Assembly: GCF_022201045.2 (NCBI RefSeq)
Contig: NC_068558.1
Span: forward strand, 3,224,001 to 3,288,000
Origin: Citrus sinensis
Taxonomy: Eukaryota; Streptophyta; Magnoliopsida; Sapindales; Rutaceae
DNA length: 64,000 bases
Direction: 5' to 3'
Shown: piece by piece, positions 22,382 through 35,417 of the stretch
Layout: every line of letters begins with the position of its first letter
Numbering within the stretch: the first letter of the stretch is position 1
Translations under genes and position numbers: made by a program
Notes under the pieces: generated by a model
What the model was told of the DNA's origin: nothing
Database searches by the model: none
What the model saw: only the letters and a program-made list of their open reading frames with translations

Positions 22382-24370
22382 GTAATGGAGTTTTGAAGAC
22401 TAAGAAAGACTTCATTGCAGTACCATGAATAACAGGTAGGTCAAAAGTTGGCTTGCTTATGCACGTCTCGTCGATCAACTATTAGAAGAAATTAGAAGGT
22501 CCCTAAAATTAATATTGTTTATTGTAGTGTATCAAAAGTATTGGCTTATGGAATGTATTATGTTATGTTGAATACATTTTTTGGCACAAAGTCAAATGAA
22601 GTATAATTATTTTTGCTATTATCATAAAATTAGGTATTTAGTTCTTTTACCATTTTATAGAATAATATACAATTGTATAAGATATATTTGATGATTAAGT
22701 TAAATGGCCAGAGTTCACCGTCCTAATCAAATAGTCTGTGAAGTTAACGCCGCAAGTTCTGGAATCCTCGTATTATAGGCTATGGCTATGTTGGATCAAA
22801 TCTACAGTGGATCACGAATCTAAACCACACACACGCAAAGTGATAAATATTAAAAAATTCATTATAACTTTGATTGTGTTGTTATGAAGGGGTGTTTTAC
22901 CTTAGAGCAATTCCAACATAGTCAAATCCTTTATTATATCATATTCCATTTGCAGTTGACAAAATGGATTATTGTATTGGTTTTGTGTCGTGTTAAATTT
23001 AAATTGATCCAAATATTATTTAATTAATAATCGTGTTAAAATATTAAAATTCAAACCCAACATAAAAGATAAACTAGTGACTCAACACACATTTAATGAT
23101 CATGTAATCGTATTACCCAACATAATACAATCCAATAACTTGCTTAATACATATTAAACACATTTAACATCAAATGTTGTTTGCACATTTATCACAAACT
23201 GAAATTTTTTATATATCTAAATAATATTGTGTATTGATATTTTAAGAGATATACGTCTATTAAAATATTATACCATGTTATCTATAATCATATAAAATTA
23301 AACACATTATAAATGTTCATCCTTTACCATAAAAAAAAAAAAGAAAAAAGAAAAAAAAGAAAATCATGTCCAATGTTTGAGTTCTAATGACAAGACTTTG
23401 CATATTAATTTGTAATTAAAACATAAATATAAATTAAAATTTGTAAATATGAATTAATTTTGATTAATTATTTAATAATTGTGTCAGTAAACAGATAAAT
23501 AAGTTAAGAAATTAAACCCCTTATTGACACGAAAAAAATCGCATTGACTGAACCAAACTCATTTAATAATCGTGTCAATTGTCACAATTCAAATTCATTT
23601 ATTCTAATTATATTCGTTCAGTAAACAAGTTGTGTCAAATTTTGCGAGCTCTAACCCACATACTCAAAAATACTTTATTAAATTTATGAGTTGATATTCT
23701 ACCCTACAAACCCATCAAAGTGCACAAACATATTTCGAAGATAAGTTCCTTTCATTTCATTTTCATTTATTTTCTCACCTCCACGCCCGTGAAATGGAAA
23801 TTATTTTAGTTTATTACGTTATTTCACAGCTATTTCTATTACAATTTTCTTTTAGTGAAAATATGGGATTGAAGAGCGCCCTTTCCCTTGCGTACATATA
23901 ATCCTCCCTCAATTAAACAATGAAAAGAGATGTATTCCAAAAGTTAATAGAAGTAAACTACAGAGAAGAAATTGATCATGCTCTTTTCTTTTCCTGATAT
24001 ATAAATATGCAACTTAACTTTTCTACCGCATGCTAGTTGAACTTGAAAGCCAGCGTTGCCGGTTGCGATAAAATGTGAATGAACCAGAGGCGCTAGTTGG
24101 TGTCTCACCAACAATACAAACCTCTGAAGCCGCTTCCCGGTCGAATGCTTCCCTCCTTATACAGAGAGCAGCAACGCATGCATATCTCTCATTTTACTTT
24201 ACAATCAAGCAGAGAAATGTCTATAAAACACACACACACACACACAAATAAAGTGGACATCGATTGTTACTTTTACACACCATATAATTGGTCACTTTAA
24301 TATTGTTGCATTTCTTCACTTCAGCCCATGTACACGAACTTGTGGTTCTGATCTTAACGGAGCAAAATTA
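22382..24370. other. Intergenic region between TRP1 and glutaredoxin, no gene seen
   Basis: The left part is the probable TRP1 3' UTR. The remainder is AT-rich, with repeated motifs such as CGTGTCAAT and ATAATCGTGT typical of decayed repeats. A (CA)n run lies at 24228-24245. No coding region is supported. Confidence 0.5.
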
Positions 24371-25393
24371 TCATTTGTCAGCAAGGGCGAGGGCACCGGC
24401 ATCACGAAGAAGGGGGACCAGCTTTCCTCCTTGGTGCTTCTCTACTACAGCTGCAATGATTTTTTTAAGAAACAAATCAGTTATGGATTATTTGCAGAGA
24501 GAATAGGTGTTAGCAATGAAGAGAAGTAGAATGGGCGTACTGTCGCAGCCACCGATGTGTTTTCCCCCAATGAACACATTGGGTACGGTTCTCTGCCCAG
24601 TCCACTCTGCCAGAGCTGCTTGAATTTTACTTCCATCACCTTCAAGAATCAAAACATGCAAGGATTTCAAGAATTTGTTGTTTGTTGAAGAAAACAAAAC
24701 TAGACAAAAAGCATATGATTCCAATGGAGGGCTGCAAGCCTCATTCACATAGACAGCACATTCATTCATTCAACATACATAACCAGACTGTCAGCATAAT
24801 CAGCGAGAGAGAGAGAGAGAGATTTCTTCATTCACAACATCAAATATTTCAAAGGCAACAAAGAAAAAAAGCAAGCAAGCGGTCTGAAAAATACAGAGAG
24901 TCTGTTTGCTCTTACTTTCAATATCCAATTCTACGACTTTGAAACTCGTTCCAAGCTGTTTAAGCAACTCCTTCACCCTTGTACAATAACCACAGTAGGT
25001 TTTGCTGCGAATAGAGGAACAATACGAACGAACATTCGTAACAAGATCGAATAATCAATACTCAAAAATTTTTCTTGATCTCGTAGAACATAATTCCCAA
25101 AATCGAATAATAATATTTATTTCAAAATGGATTTGGAGCTTAGACTAATATTCGACCAAACGTAATCGATTCATAGAGGCTACAAAAAAACGAGCCGATA
25201 AACAGAGGTATCTCCGAGGTCGTTAATCCGATTAATACAAATAAAATTTTCAAAAAGAAAGAAATCCAAAGTCAAAATAAACAGGAATTGCACACCTGAA
25301 GACGACGACGGGATTGGAGGAGACGATTTCCTTGGCCTTGTTAAGCGCGATTTCAAGCTCTTCTTTGCTTATTTTGCTTTGAAATAAACCCAT
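24371..25393 (-). CDS. GRXC1: Class I glutaredoxin with CGYC active site (GRXC1-like)
   Basis: Glutaredoxins reduce disulfides or glutathionylated proteins using glutathione. Exons read leftwards: 25296-25393, 24916-25004, 24541-24639, 24371-24450; 366 bases, 121 residues. The active site is SKTYCGYC (Cys37, Cys40), the glutathione-binding TVP motif has the cis-proline at 82, and GGCD closes the fold (92-95). The C-terminus [19 protein letters not shown] is typical of the class. A CGYC rather than CPYC site is the mark of Arabidopsis GRXC1, which can bind a 2Fe-2S cluster at a dimer interface; a similar ability is inferred here. The N-terminus [14 protein letters not shown] has Gly at position 2, which could be myristoylated. 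The intron phases repeat the known plant glutaredoxin pattern. Confidence 0.92.
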
Positions 25394-25502
25394 TTGACTT
25401 GATTTTAGTTTTCGATCCTTTCCTTTGTTGTTTGGTATTGTTTATTACCACTAGTTTCTGCTGACTGGCTGATGGTCTTTTAAATACATATACACGGACG
25501 CA
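25394..25502. promoter_or_regulatory. Upstream region of glutaredoxin gene
   Basis: Short upstream stretch; TTTAAATACATATA near 25480-25493 may hold a TATA element for the minus-strand gene. The hAT-like element begins immediately beyond. Confidence 0.3.
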
Positions 25503-26437
25503 TAAGGATGGCAAAAATTTCCATGGATCGGGATTTTTTGGGGATTTCTTTTTTATTTTAGAGGGTACGAAGATAATTTGATACTTCATTTCTTATTCGG
25601 AAAAAAAATGAGAATAATCTTTTAAGTAGTTTTTTATTTGGGGAAATGATGAGGATAAGGTGAAATCTTTATCCTCTACCATTTTCTCATTTCCTCATAT
25701 TAATTTTTAATTTTGATTTTATTTTTTAGAATTATTAATAAATAAATAATGAAATTTAAATTATATTAAATATTAGTATAAATAATAAATATCAAAATAT
25801 TTATATAAATCTATTATAAAAATTTCGAGCCTACTTAACTAGCTGTAGTCCTGAATTACTATTCGACCAAACCTTATTTTAAATGTCTTGGCCCAAAACT
25901 GTTTTAGATTATGAGTCATATTGCTTATATTATTTTATTATTTTAAATTTGAAACCTTATGTTATCTCTCAATTTGTCACATTTCTTGAGGAAGAACACG
26001 AGGAGCATGAGTGAAAGAATAAATGCTTTTATTAAAAATATTAATTTTAGTATCTATACCCGTTTCATTTATTTTATTATTGATATAAAAATAATTTTTT
26101 TATTATAGAATTATGAAAATTGACGAAGATAATTAATCTAATGATTTATATTTTGTAGTATGATTTTTGTAATGCATTAATGTTAGTGTAAGATATATTG
26201 TTAAACCTTATTTTTATTTAAATTTTTATTTTAATATGATTAAATCAAGTTCATAATTTAAATTTAAAAACGTATCAGTTATTCGGGGATCGGGGATCCT
26301 CTCTTATTATTCAGGGAGGAGACGAGGATCTCTTCAAGCAATTCTAATAGGGACAGGAAAGGGATGAAGATATATGCAGAATATCGAGAATGGGTGTGGG
26401 GATGTCGGTTCCCTCCCCTCCCCCATTGCCATCTCTA
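25503..26437. mobile_element. hAT-like non-autonomous element, 935 bp
   Basis: The left end TAAGGATGGCAAAA and the right end (reverse complement TAGAGATGGCAATGGGGG) form short terminal repeats. The flanks CGGACGCA (25495-25502) and CGAACGCA (26438-26445) match at 7 of 8 positions, the hAT duplication length. Subterminal GGGGAT/ATCCCC repeats resemble those in 61286-61978. There is no transposase frame. Confidence 0.65.
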
Positions 26438-27702
26438 CGAACGCAACAAGCTTTTAGCCAAAATTACGTAAATATCCGTACACATAATTTCGTTCAAAAT
26501 TATTTCTTTCAAAGTATGTATAACCTGCGGTGCATTTAACACACACTGTTTTTATTGCATTAGGGTATATTTTATTAACTCATAATATAATATTTTATTT
26601 AGTTAGTATATATTGTATTATGTAAAATAACATTATTTTATACTAATGTTAAAATTAGACTAATATTATTTACAAATTAGACTAATATTATTTACATTTA
26701 TTAATAATAGTAATAAATCTAAATATTTAATAAATAAAATGTTTACTTTCATTAAAAAAATCATTTTAATTAATATTTAATAAATTTAAGTTTCCTATAA
26801 TTTATTAAATAATAAAAGTTAAATGATTATATATAGATTATGACGTATTTTAATACCATACAGTCTAAACATTATCCTATAGGTTTATTTTATATACCTT
26901 TTTAATATAGTGCAATATAATAAAAAATTACGGCAAAACAAACCTCACAATTGTGAGATCACGAGTTCAAGCCCTCACAACCCATTGTGGGGACTTTAAT
27001 TTCTTTTCTGAACTTGAGTGAAAATAGTCTTCTTCCTTTCGAAATGTGAGTGGAGTAAACGTCTCTCGAATATTAAAGAGAACTATACCATATAAAATTT
27101 GTAAATTAACCATAATAATTGTTTAATTGTAAACATCAGTGTATTAATCTCATAAAATATGAGTTATAATCTAAACAATAGTCTCCCATAATTAAAAAAA
27201 AAAATTACAGCAAAACATGAACTACACAATAATAGTTTTTTGATACAATAAAATACAGTGTAACGAAGCTGCCAAACGCACACTAAGACCACTGATATTT
27301 CAACCAAAATAAAATATATATATAAAAAAAAAGACAAAATATAAACAAAGACAACGTCAAACCAGGTTGGATTTACGCCGACACAACAATACGGTTGGGT
27401 ACATACAATAATTTTGTCAGCTTTCAGTCTTATTAATCGTTTTTAGAAACCTAAATAACAAATACAATCTAAAATTTAGTTTTATTATTTTTTTTATCAC
27501 CATACGGGACGAGAGCATGACTACTCAAAAAAGTGAGATAATCTCCGGGTTTAATTATCAGATGAAATTTTCCGTTTCCAACAAGTAGGATGTGTTGGAT
27601 ATACAGCAGCTGTCTGTTTGAATCACAATTTGATCAATAGCTCTGCTGAAACTAATCACACTTCTTATTATTACATTGTTCAGGACAATTTTAGTTCCCG
27701 CT
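26438..27702. other. AT-rich intergenic region with a SINE fragment
   Basis: Apart from the SINE-like segment at about 26935-27095 and the 3' UTR of the next gene at the right end, nothing is recognisable. The base composition is strongly AT. Confidence 0.45.
26935..27095 (+). repeat. SINE fragment, family C copy 1
   Basis: A B-box-like GAGTTCAAGCCCTC near 26961 is followed by a body that matches the minus-strand copy at 35418-35617: CTTGAGTGAAAATAGTCTTC, GAGTGGAGTAAACGTC and CTCGAATATTAAAGAGAA. The A-box part is poorly preserved. Confidence 0.55.
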
Positions 27703-30700
27703 TCACTTGGCTGCAAAAATTGCTTCTAAGTCTTTGTACAATCCTTTTGATTTTGACTTGAAATCCGAAGATGAACTTGAACTCCTGCTCCTTTTGGCGC
27801 TCCAAAAGCCATTCCATTTAGTCTGACTGGTCGAAGGATCATTGATAGTTCCACTTCTTTCTTTGCTAAAGCTGGACTTAGCCATTTCTCTCAGTTGTTT
27901 TAGCCATGGTTTGTCTGTTGACCCTGAGCTTCTGCTGCCTGAGCTCCTGATCCTGTCGGCAGAACCCGTATCAACAGCAACTCCTTCCCCACATCGATCC
28001 AATGGAAATTTGCTTTCCAGGTTTCTAGTCAGCTTCTGTGGGAAAACGAGCAGGAGAACTCCAAAGGAAGCTACTTTTAGGCCTGACAAAAGAGATTTTG
28101 TAGTCGGGTCCAGTTGCTTTACTTGTCTGTACAATGCATACCATTCGTTGATCATCTGGGCAAAATATCCGACTAAGAAAAGCGCAAGCATGGAGATTCC
28201 AACTTTAGTCTCTCCCCCGGATGAAAATTCCTTCTCTATGAAAACTAAACAAAGTGTAAATAAACCCACTTGGCAGGAAATGGAAATGATCTCAACCAAC
28301 TGAATCTTTTTCTTAATGAAAGGCTTCTTAAGAACCATGAAAAAGAGCTGAAATGAGGTGATGCATAATAGAACTACTGTTGGAGTTTTAGAGGACCAGT
28401 CATCCGTATAGACACCAGCTAGAATTCCTAGAGAAACTCGTTTCACAGATTCAAGGAGTGTGTAGTATATTCTAAGTATTCCAAACAGCTTTTGTATGAA
28501 AGGTGCTTCTGCATCTTCTGTTTCATCATCAGAGGCAATGATACGATCACGTTCCTTGTGGGGATTGCCTCCGGAAATCTGTGAGAGCATGTATTTTGGG
28601 GGACCTCTCAGATCTTCAAACAGAGGGCCTAAAATGGTTAGATAACTGGAGTCTGGTTGGTTTTTCCATGTCCATTGGCCTCTTTTACCAGGACCTAGAG
28701 TTACTCTGACAATCTCTTGATACCAGTGAAATCTCTGGCCTTCTTGATGAACTTCCTTGTATTGAAGCAGCTTCCCAAGGGTGATTCCAACTGAGAGGAA
28801 CAAGAGCAAGGACAGCAACAGAAAAGACACCACAGCCAACAGAAGAATGCCAAGTATTAATCCAGATCGCGCTCCACCTTAAACATTAGCAGATAAGTTA
28901 ACATCTTACACGTGTGCTTGAAGTTATCTACATTTGCTTGAAAGTTCTCTACAAAACTCATAAGATTAAGATACTCATTATAAAGAGTTTATAAATAAAT
29001 ATTACTTGCAGTGACATATAGATAACACTTCAAAAAGTAATGGATATCTGATGCAGAGCTTTTTCATGTCAATGTCGATGATAAAAAGGGAAAAATGAAT
29101 ATTTTAACTTACCTTCAACTAGAGCAGCAGAAGCCTTGCAAATACAAGGCAGTGCAAGAATTATAAGAAAGATCTCAAATCTCGGGAATGTGACTGCTCC
29201 ATAGCCTCTCTGCTTTTCAGAGTTTTTCTTTCTGAATTTTACAATTAGGACGAGTAAAATATGTAGAAGTATCAAACTACCGCCAATCACAGCTAACCAG
29301 AACATGCTTCTGTCGAATTCCCTCCAACTACAAGAGGAAATGAGTGCTGTAATATAGTGTATCAATAGACAAATGAATCTTTAGAACAAAGAAAATAAAA
29401 AGAAGGCTAACTCCTTCGTTAAAATGTTCTTCTTAACCAGAACTAAACACCATATACCTTTGGCAATCTGGAATGTCTAAACATGTTCATTAAAATAATT
29501 AAATGAAATGTCCCAATAACTTACCCATTCATGTGATTCGAATCCAAATAATCTGCTTCTGGTTTAATATTTTGGCTCTGCATACATGTGATACATTTGA
29601 TCATTCAATGTATTCATAACATTCCGTTCAAAGCTGAAAAATAAGTGACGTAGCAGGAAAATTTTATTTTTACCTCGAAAAATGACTCGTATTCCATTGG
29701 AGTTAGAGGTGAGCCATATACAGCTGCGTCAGTGTTTGAATTCCCTGCAACTGGTTGCTCACTTTGAAAAATAGCTAAATGATTAAATTTGGAAATGTAG
29801 GAATGTGGGCCATCTGGGGAACTTGAGCCCACCATGACTGGGTGACTCTGCCCTGTTTCCCATGGTAGATTGAAGTATGGAATACTCCACTGAATACCTC
29901 TGGCAAATTCATAATATTCAACTGGCAACGTATCCACCAACCATCTTGACAGTGCAAAAACCTGGATGTGGCATGCAGTTCTCTGCGTAAAAGGAACACA
30001 CGAGGTGATGGATTTCAGTTTTATAGCTAAAGCTGACTTTAGACAATCTTTGAGGATATAAAATGGCAATGGCATCTTATATCTACTCTGATTCTAAATG
30101 TTATGCTTCCACATTCAAGAGTAAGTCAAAAATCATACAAATAAGTCAAAAATCATACAAAAAGGTTCCTTGCAGGATCAGACACCAGAGAGTACGGTGG
30201 TTTCAAAAATGCCCCGACAGATAGAAGGCTTGATGTTGCCACAGTGAGCAGCCCAGCAGCAACAGATGTTGCCACGAAAGCAGCGGTTACGAATGTAGAA
30301 ATTGTAGAAGAGATTGTAGGTACAGAATCTGCAGATATGTGTCATAACTTTCATAAGAAAAATACTAAAGAAAACCATGGGGAACTGACAGTCATCCAAA
30401 AATTGGATGTAGCATATTAATTGAGCTAATAATAAACAAGAAGAGAGGAATCGTTACAGTGCTTCACTTGTAGAACATTAGAAGGTAGATTCTTGTTTCC
30501 AGCAACATCCCCAGTTACATTTTCGGGAACATTGACAGAAACAGTATCAGCATTAGCTTGTATCTCTAAAATGTAAATGCTCCGTCTTATTTCTTGAAAG
30601 CTGGATAGCATTAATAAAAGAATTAAAATTAAAATAGACTTGAGTTCTAATCTTTGAAAAAACGATCCAAAGCTGCTTTGCTCATTTTCATGGTATTCCA

Positions 30701-33520
30701 TGGTAGGTGTTTACAGAAGTTGCTAATAATAAATAACTTGCCTCTGCAAATGCCCTCCTGAGATCGATATCAAAGAGGAGTTAAAGCCAAATACAGGCTT
30801 CAAGAACTTGATTAATATTGGGATACTATCCTGCCTAGTCCTTGTACTAGATGTTGTACTCAATCTCACAGCAGGTCTCTGAGAATCTGAGAGTCACATC
30901 TATGCTTATGTCAGGAGGAAAACCCGCATTCACAAAGTATTCCCAGAAAAGAAATAAAGTCTAGAAATTTTTATGCTCAATTAATTGCAGAGACTCTAGA
31001 AGTTTCTTACCAATCTTTCAAACTTTTAAGTCAATAGGAACTGAAAAAATAATGGAGAATCTAATTTAATTCAATCTAAAAGTTTCTTACCAATCTTTCA
31101 AACTTTTAAGTCAATAGGAGCTGAAAAAATAATGGAGAATCTAATTTAATTCCATACGAAAAGAATGCACAATATACCATAAAGGAAAGTAACTGGATCA
31201 ATTGGTGAGACAGGAGTCCCATATCTGCTTATAATGGAGTTTGATTTGAGACTTACAGTGATAATAGCAATGCTAGATATATTTGCAACCTGAAAAGAAA
31301 TTGCAAATGATATGAACACCCAATGTGAAATTGGTTTGCGAATATTTGAGCAAAATAATATAATAATTTGAAGATTATCGATAGCAAGGTCCCAATTTAT
31401 GTAAGGTATATATTCAAATTACCATAAACCCAAATCTGTGATTTCCACGGTTTTTTCCATTGATTGGAACAAGTGTTCCCTGACTTGAATTCAAAGAATT
31501 TAGAATTTCCGCAGATGAATTGAGAACAGCTTCTGAGAAGTACAAGTACACCTTCAACTTCTCATCATCATTAGTTGCCTGCACAGTCCTGGTTTTATTA
31601 TTTAGTTGAAGCAACTTTTCAGGAACATGAGACCTTAGGTCGACAAATAAACTTCTTCTATCTGTAGAAAACAAATAGCAACAAAATGAACTGAGTAAGT
31701 TACGTAACAAAAAAGAAAAAAAAATCTAAAAAAAGGAAGATAACATTTACCAGTTAAGAGAGCTAAAAATATGAAAATGAATACTCATGTCGTCATAGCG
31801 ACAAGGTAACTCTATAAGAATGTCGAAATCCAAATTTCAACATGAAGATTGAAGGACAAGATAACAAACTCACCAAAATGTACATAGAAACTGGAATTTT
31901 CTGCCCTTGAAAATATGTTCCCTGCGGTGTCAGTACAAAAGCTTTTATCCATTACCAATATCACTCTCCCATACTGAACATTAGATGATAAGCTCACAAG
32001 AAGAGAATATTCGAGGCTTCGTTGTACAGTGATAAGAGAAGATGGTATAACTTGGCCCGCACCATAGACCAGCAGCTGAAAAGAAAGATGAGAGTATTTA
32101 ATGATTTGGCCCGTTGATTTATAAAAGATGAATCGATCGTGTATCAGCAACTTTGCAAAATGAAATTAGTTAAAACATTGATATATTTTGTTGGCCACCT
32201 ACTCACGTTGCAGGCATTCACAGAAGAACATCCAAAACCTCCTCTGCTGCAACAGGGTTCGGTAAAAGAAATATTTACAGAGACATTTTTGGCATTTGTA
32301 AAAGATGATGATGCAGTTATATATGCTGTAGGAGGGACTGTATCTGCAAAAGTGATATGGAATTGAACATTAGCATCCAGAAATCCAAGTCAGTATAACT
32401 AGCAACATTCCAAAACCTGAATGTCAGAGCATCTAATGCCACAAGAATTGGCAATTAACACTTTCAACAGTAAATGGATCATAATCAGATCTACAGCAAA
32501 GTAAGACTGGGATCTGATGGAAATCAAAGACAAGACTCTAATTTTCTTATCTTCAGTTAGACGACATTCAGTGACAAGCATAATATATAATCACATTTTT
32601 ACACTATTCCAACTGATATCAAAGGAATTCTACCAACAAGTCTCTTGTGCATACTTAGTAGTTAGTACTGAAGTAACGATAACAAGAACTCAAAAAAAGA
32701 TCAAAAGTAAGTCTTCTTAACCAACAATCCAGTTATGGCTAGAACAGCCAACTCCTTGAGATCCATAGCTGCAGACCTCAAATGTGTGATTCCCATCATG
32801 CAAGCCTGTGTATGAAACTTCCCAAGTTCCACAATCTGAAGCAATGCCATCATCCAGCTGCATGCATGGTATAAAAAAAATCCATCAAATTTAGTAAATT
32901 AAAAATTTCAAAACAAAAATACCATCTTAAATTGTTACAAGTTCTAAGAAAAATCATGTATGGGCAGCAGTTGGCTAGCTAGAACGACGAACCATCCAGT
33001 CTTCTTTATTCCTTTTTTCCAAGTAAAAAACCTTCAATTTGTATTTCAACAAATTCTCAACAATCAGGAAATACAGATGATGTTATTAATAAATTATTTT
33101 TGGGCATTTAATAGGACAGTTTAATCGACAAGACTAAAATAAAACTTCAGCCTTCAGGTGCAAAAATCTCAAAGCAAATTCATTGCAACAATGAACAACT
33201 ACCAACCCATTTCAACTTATAGACAACAGAACATGAAAAAAAGCAATTGTAAAGTCTCACGTTGCAAAGCAGACCCAAAAAAAAAATTATTATAACCAAT
33301 AAACAATTCAACAAACCTTGCAACTGATTCTACAGTCAGTGCAATTGTAATTTCCAGCGACCAACACTTGAAACAAAAATGTGGCTGAGTTCAGTCGTGA
33401 AAATAACTTAGGAGCCTTCAAGAACTTCACAGAGACCACAGAATCACCATGAACTTTGAAGAACAGAAGTGAAAGAACCCAACATTGCAAAACATACCAT
33501 GTAAAATTTTTCAAATTCAT
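27703..33520 (-). CDS. Large plant-specific polytopic membrane protein with Ig-like ectodomain
   Basis: Exons read leftwards: 33317-33520, 32722-32857, 32207-32343, 31874-32075, 31423-31661, 31178-31289, 30742-30886, 30458-30600, 30159-30328, 29674-29982, 29525-29577, 29113-29327, 27703-28877; 3240 bases, 1079 residues. A signal peptide (to about HGDS) is followed by a roughly 400-residue ectodomain of beta-sandwich, bacterial-Ig-like character with many N-glycosylation sites (NCT, NIS, NSS, NVT) and cysteines (CTDCRISCK; CGTWEVSYTGLHDGNHTFEV). Membrane-like stretches lie near residues 451-479, 624-647, 664-684, 693-725, 853-871, 880-902, 914-931 and 952-967. Between them is the conserved block GKRGQWTWKNQPDSSYLTIL and the acidic DDETEDAEAPF. 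The Ser/Arg-rich C-terminus is cytosolic or extracellular depending on topology. From memory this is a single-copy plant family of about 1100 residues annotated only as transmembrane or TRP/polycystin-like; no activity is known to me, so a channel role is speculation. One intron (30601-30741) has a GC donor. Confidence 0.85.
30601..30741 (-). other. GC-AG intron in membrane-protein gene
   Basis: The donor reads CAG-AG|GCAAGT on the minus strand and the acceptor CTATCCAG. GC donors with an otherwise perfect consensus (AG|GCAAGT) are a known minority class. The frame and the family sequence (GGHLQ-S-FQEI) need exactly this junction. Confidence 0.85.
31001..31152. repeat. Recent tandem duplication inside intron
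   Basis: About 72 bases starting AGTTTCTTACCAATC are repeated with a period of 80 (31001-31072 and 31081-31152) and differ at one or two positions (GGAACTG versus GGAGCTG). It lies in the intron between the exons at 31178-31289 and 30742-30886. Confidence 0.85.
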
Positions 33521-35417
33521 TTTGGAGAGGGAGAGCTTCAAACAGAAGTCTCAATTATGCAGAGGCCAAAAGAAACATTAGTGGGGTTTGTGCAGTAAAG
33601 TTGCAGAACAGAGAAAGCAATGCAGTGCAGTGCATGGAAATAAAAAAGGAAAGAGGGAGAGAGAAATTAGAGGAAATATATAAAGGCCAAAGAGTGGTTT
33701 TAGAAGATGAGGCGATGAGTTTAGCGGCTGATGAAGATTATCAGTTAATGATAGTGCACATGAGGCTGACAGTTCAGAACAAGTGTGTACTGTAATGTGC
33801 TTTCTGACGATAAGTTAGAGAGAGAGAGAGAGAGAGAGAGAGAAGAATTGTAAATCAAAATAGAGACAAAAGAAGCATCTCTCTGCTGTTGTTTTGCTAT
33901 TAAATAAAGTTAAAAGAGCAGCTATGCAAGTACAGCTAAGTAAAATTTTCTCTTATTCCATTATTTTATAACTTAAGAAAGCCTGGTACACAATGGAAAT
34001 GAAATTCAATAGAAAATTTTCAATTTAAGTTCTTAAATAAAAAAAGTTCTTTGTGCATGAAATGTAAAGATTTTTACCTCGTCAACTTTTTGAGGCATGC
34101 AGGAATTGAGGCAGCTTTTTGGTCACATTTATATGGTCAACCTCTAAAATGCAAATCGTGTCTTTTAGACCAATATCATGGCCAATAGAGGAATCGATAT
34201 CATGAATATGTTTTTTTTTTTAAAAGAAAAAATAAACAACTGAAATATTTTTTAAAAAAAAATTGCAAATGCACATGCATTGACTGCTTCGAAGGACTGA
34301 TGACATGTTCTTCATTCAGAGTTGTTAATGGAGTTTTTATAAAAATGATTAGCGGAACAGTACAGAAAGAAGAGATTCCCCATTTATCCACCTAATGTAA
34401 CCTCTCTGTTCACAACATTATATATATAATGCCTGATTGTATTTTTATTAGTGTAATTTGATGCATAGCACGTTTTTATATTCGTAAGTTTTCAACACTT
34501 TCTGCACTTAAACTGTGACTTCAATATTGCATAATTTGAGAGGTGGGGCAAAGCAATATGACGCCGTCATTTTCAGTAGTGAATGTAAAGCCAGAAATTT
34601 AAGTAAACGAACAAGAAAATCCAGTTGTTAATTTTTTTTTTTCTTGAATATCAAGGCCCCACATTTTGGGGGCAAAAAAAAAAAATAACGGAGACAAAAT
34701 CTTTATCACAATCTGTTTACTTTTTGCAGCAGTGGCAGTCGCTGAGAGAAAGATAACAGCTCTTTGAAGGCTGAAGCTCAACCTCATGAACATTATCCCT
34801 TACCTCACTTCACCATGGTACTCTAACGTGTCCCCTTCTCTTCGCGTCTTTTAGTGTACGTCAATATTTTGGAAATAGCGGGGAATAGAAATGAAGAATA
34901 AGCCATGACTTGAGAGTTTGAGCAAAGAGAAAATAGACGTCTGTTGCAGCAGCCGTCGACAAGCGAGCTGGACTCAACTCAATCGCAATCTATCTAATAC
35001 ATTATGAGATGATGGATGGCAAGCCACTTCTTTCAAAAACATGCAGACGCCTTGTCATCCACCCTTATGATATTCTTCTATGTACTCTATCTATGGTTGA
35101 AAAGTAAAAGAGGGGCGCTATTTGCCACACCTCTAATTCACTTAACAATTACCTTCTCTTACCGCAACCCAAACCAAAAAGGGTGAAGGTATTTGACCCC
35201 ATTAAAATATTTTTTCACCTACATTTGAATAAATAATTTTTTTATTACTAAAATATTCATTCTTGAAATTACTATACTTTTTTTAAAGAGACTATTACTC
35301 ATGATATTTATGATCATACATTTATTAAGACCAGTTTACATCAAATTTTATATGGCACTATTACTCAATTTAACTAATACTAATTTACATTAAATTTTAT
35401 ATGGCACTATTACTCAT
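33521..35417. other. 5' leader and promoter of membrane-protein gene; otherwise no gene seen
   Basis: A (GA)n tract at about 33816-33842 lies roughly 300 bases upstream of the start, in the probable leader or promoter. The rest is AT-rich. Two near copies of a ~33-base unit (TTACATYAAATTTTATATGG) occur near 35336 and 35389. Confidence 0.45.

Noticed and set aside
27842-28303. 153-codon plus-strand frame
   Set aside because: It is the complement of the last exon of the membrane-protein gene, whose frame has clear family features.
33601-33795. 64-codon plus-strand frame
   Set aside because: It lies in the upstream region of the minus-strand membrane-protein gene and has no recognisable features.
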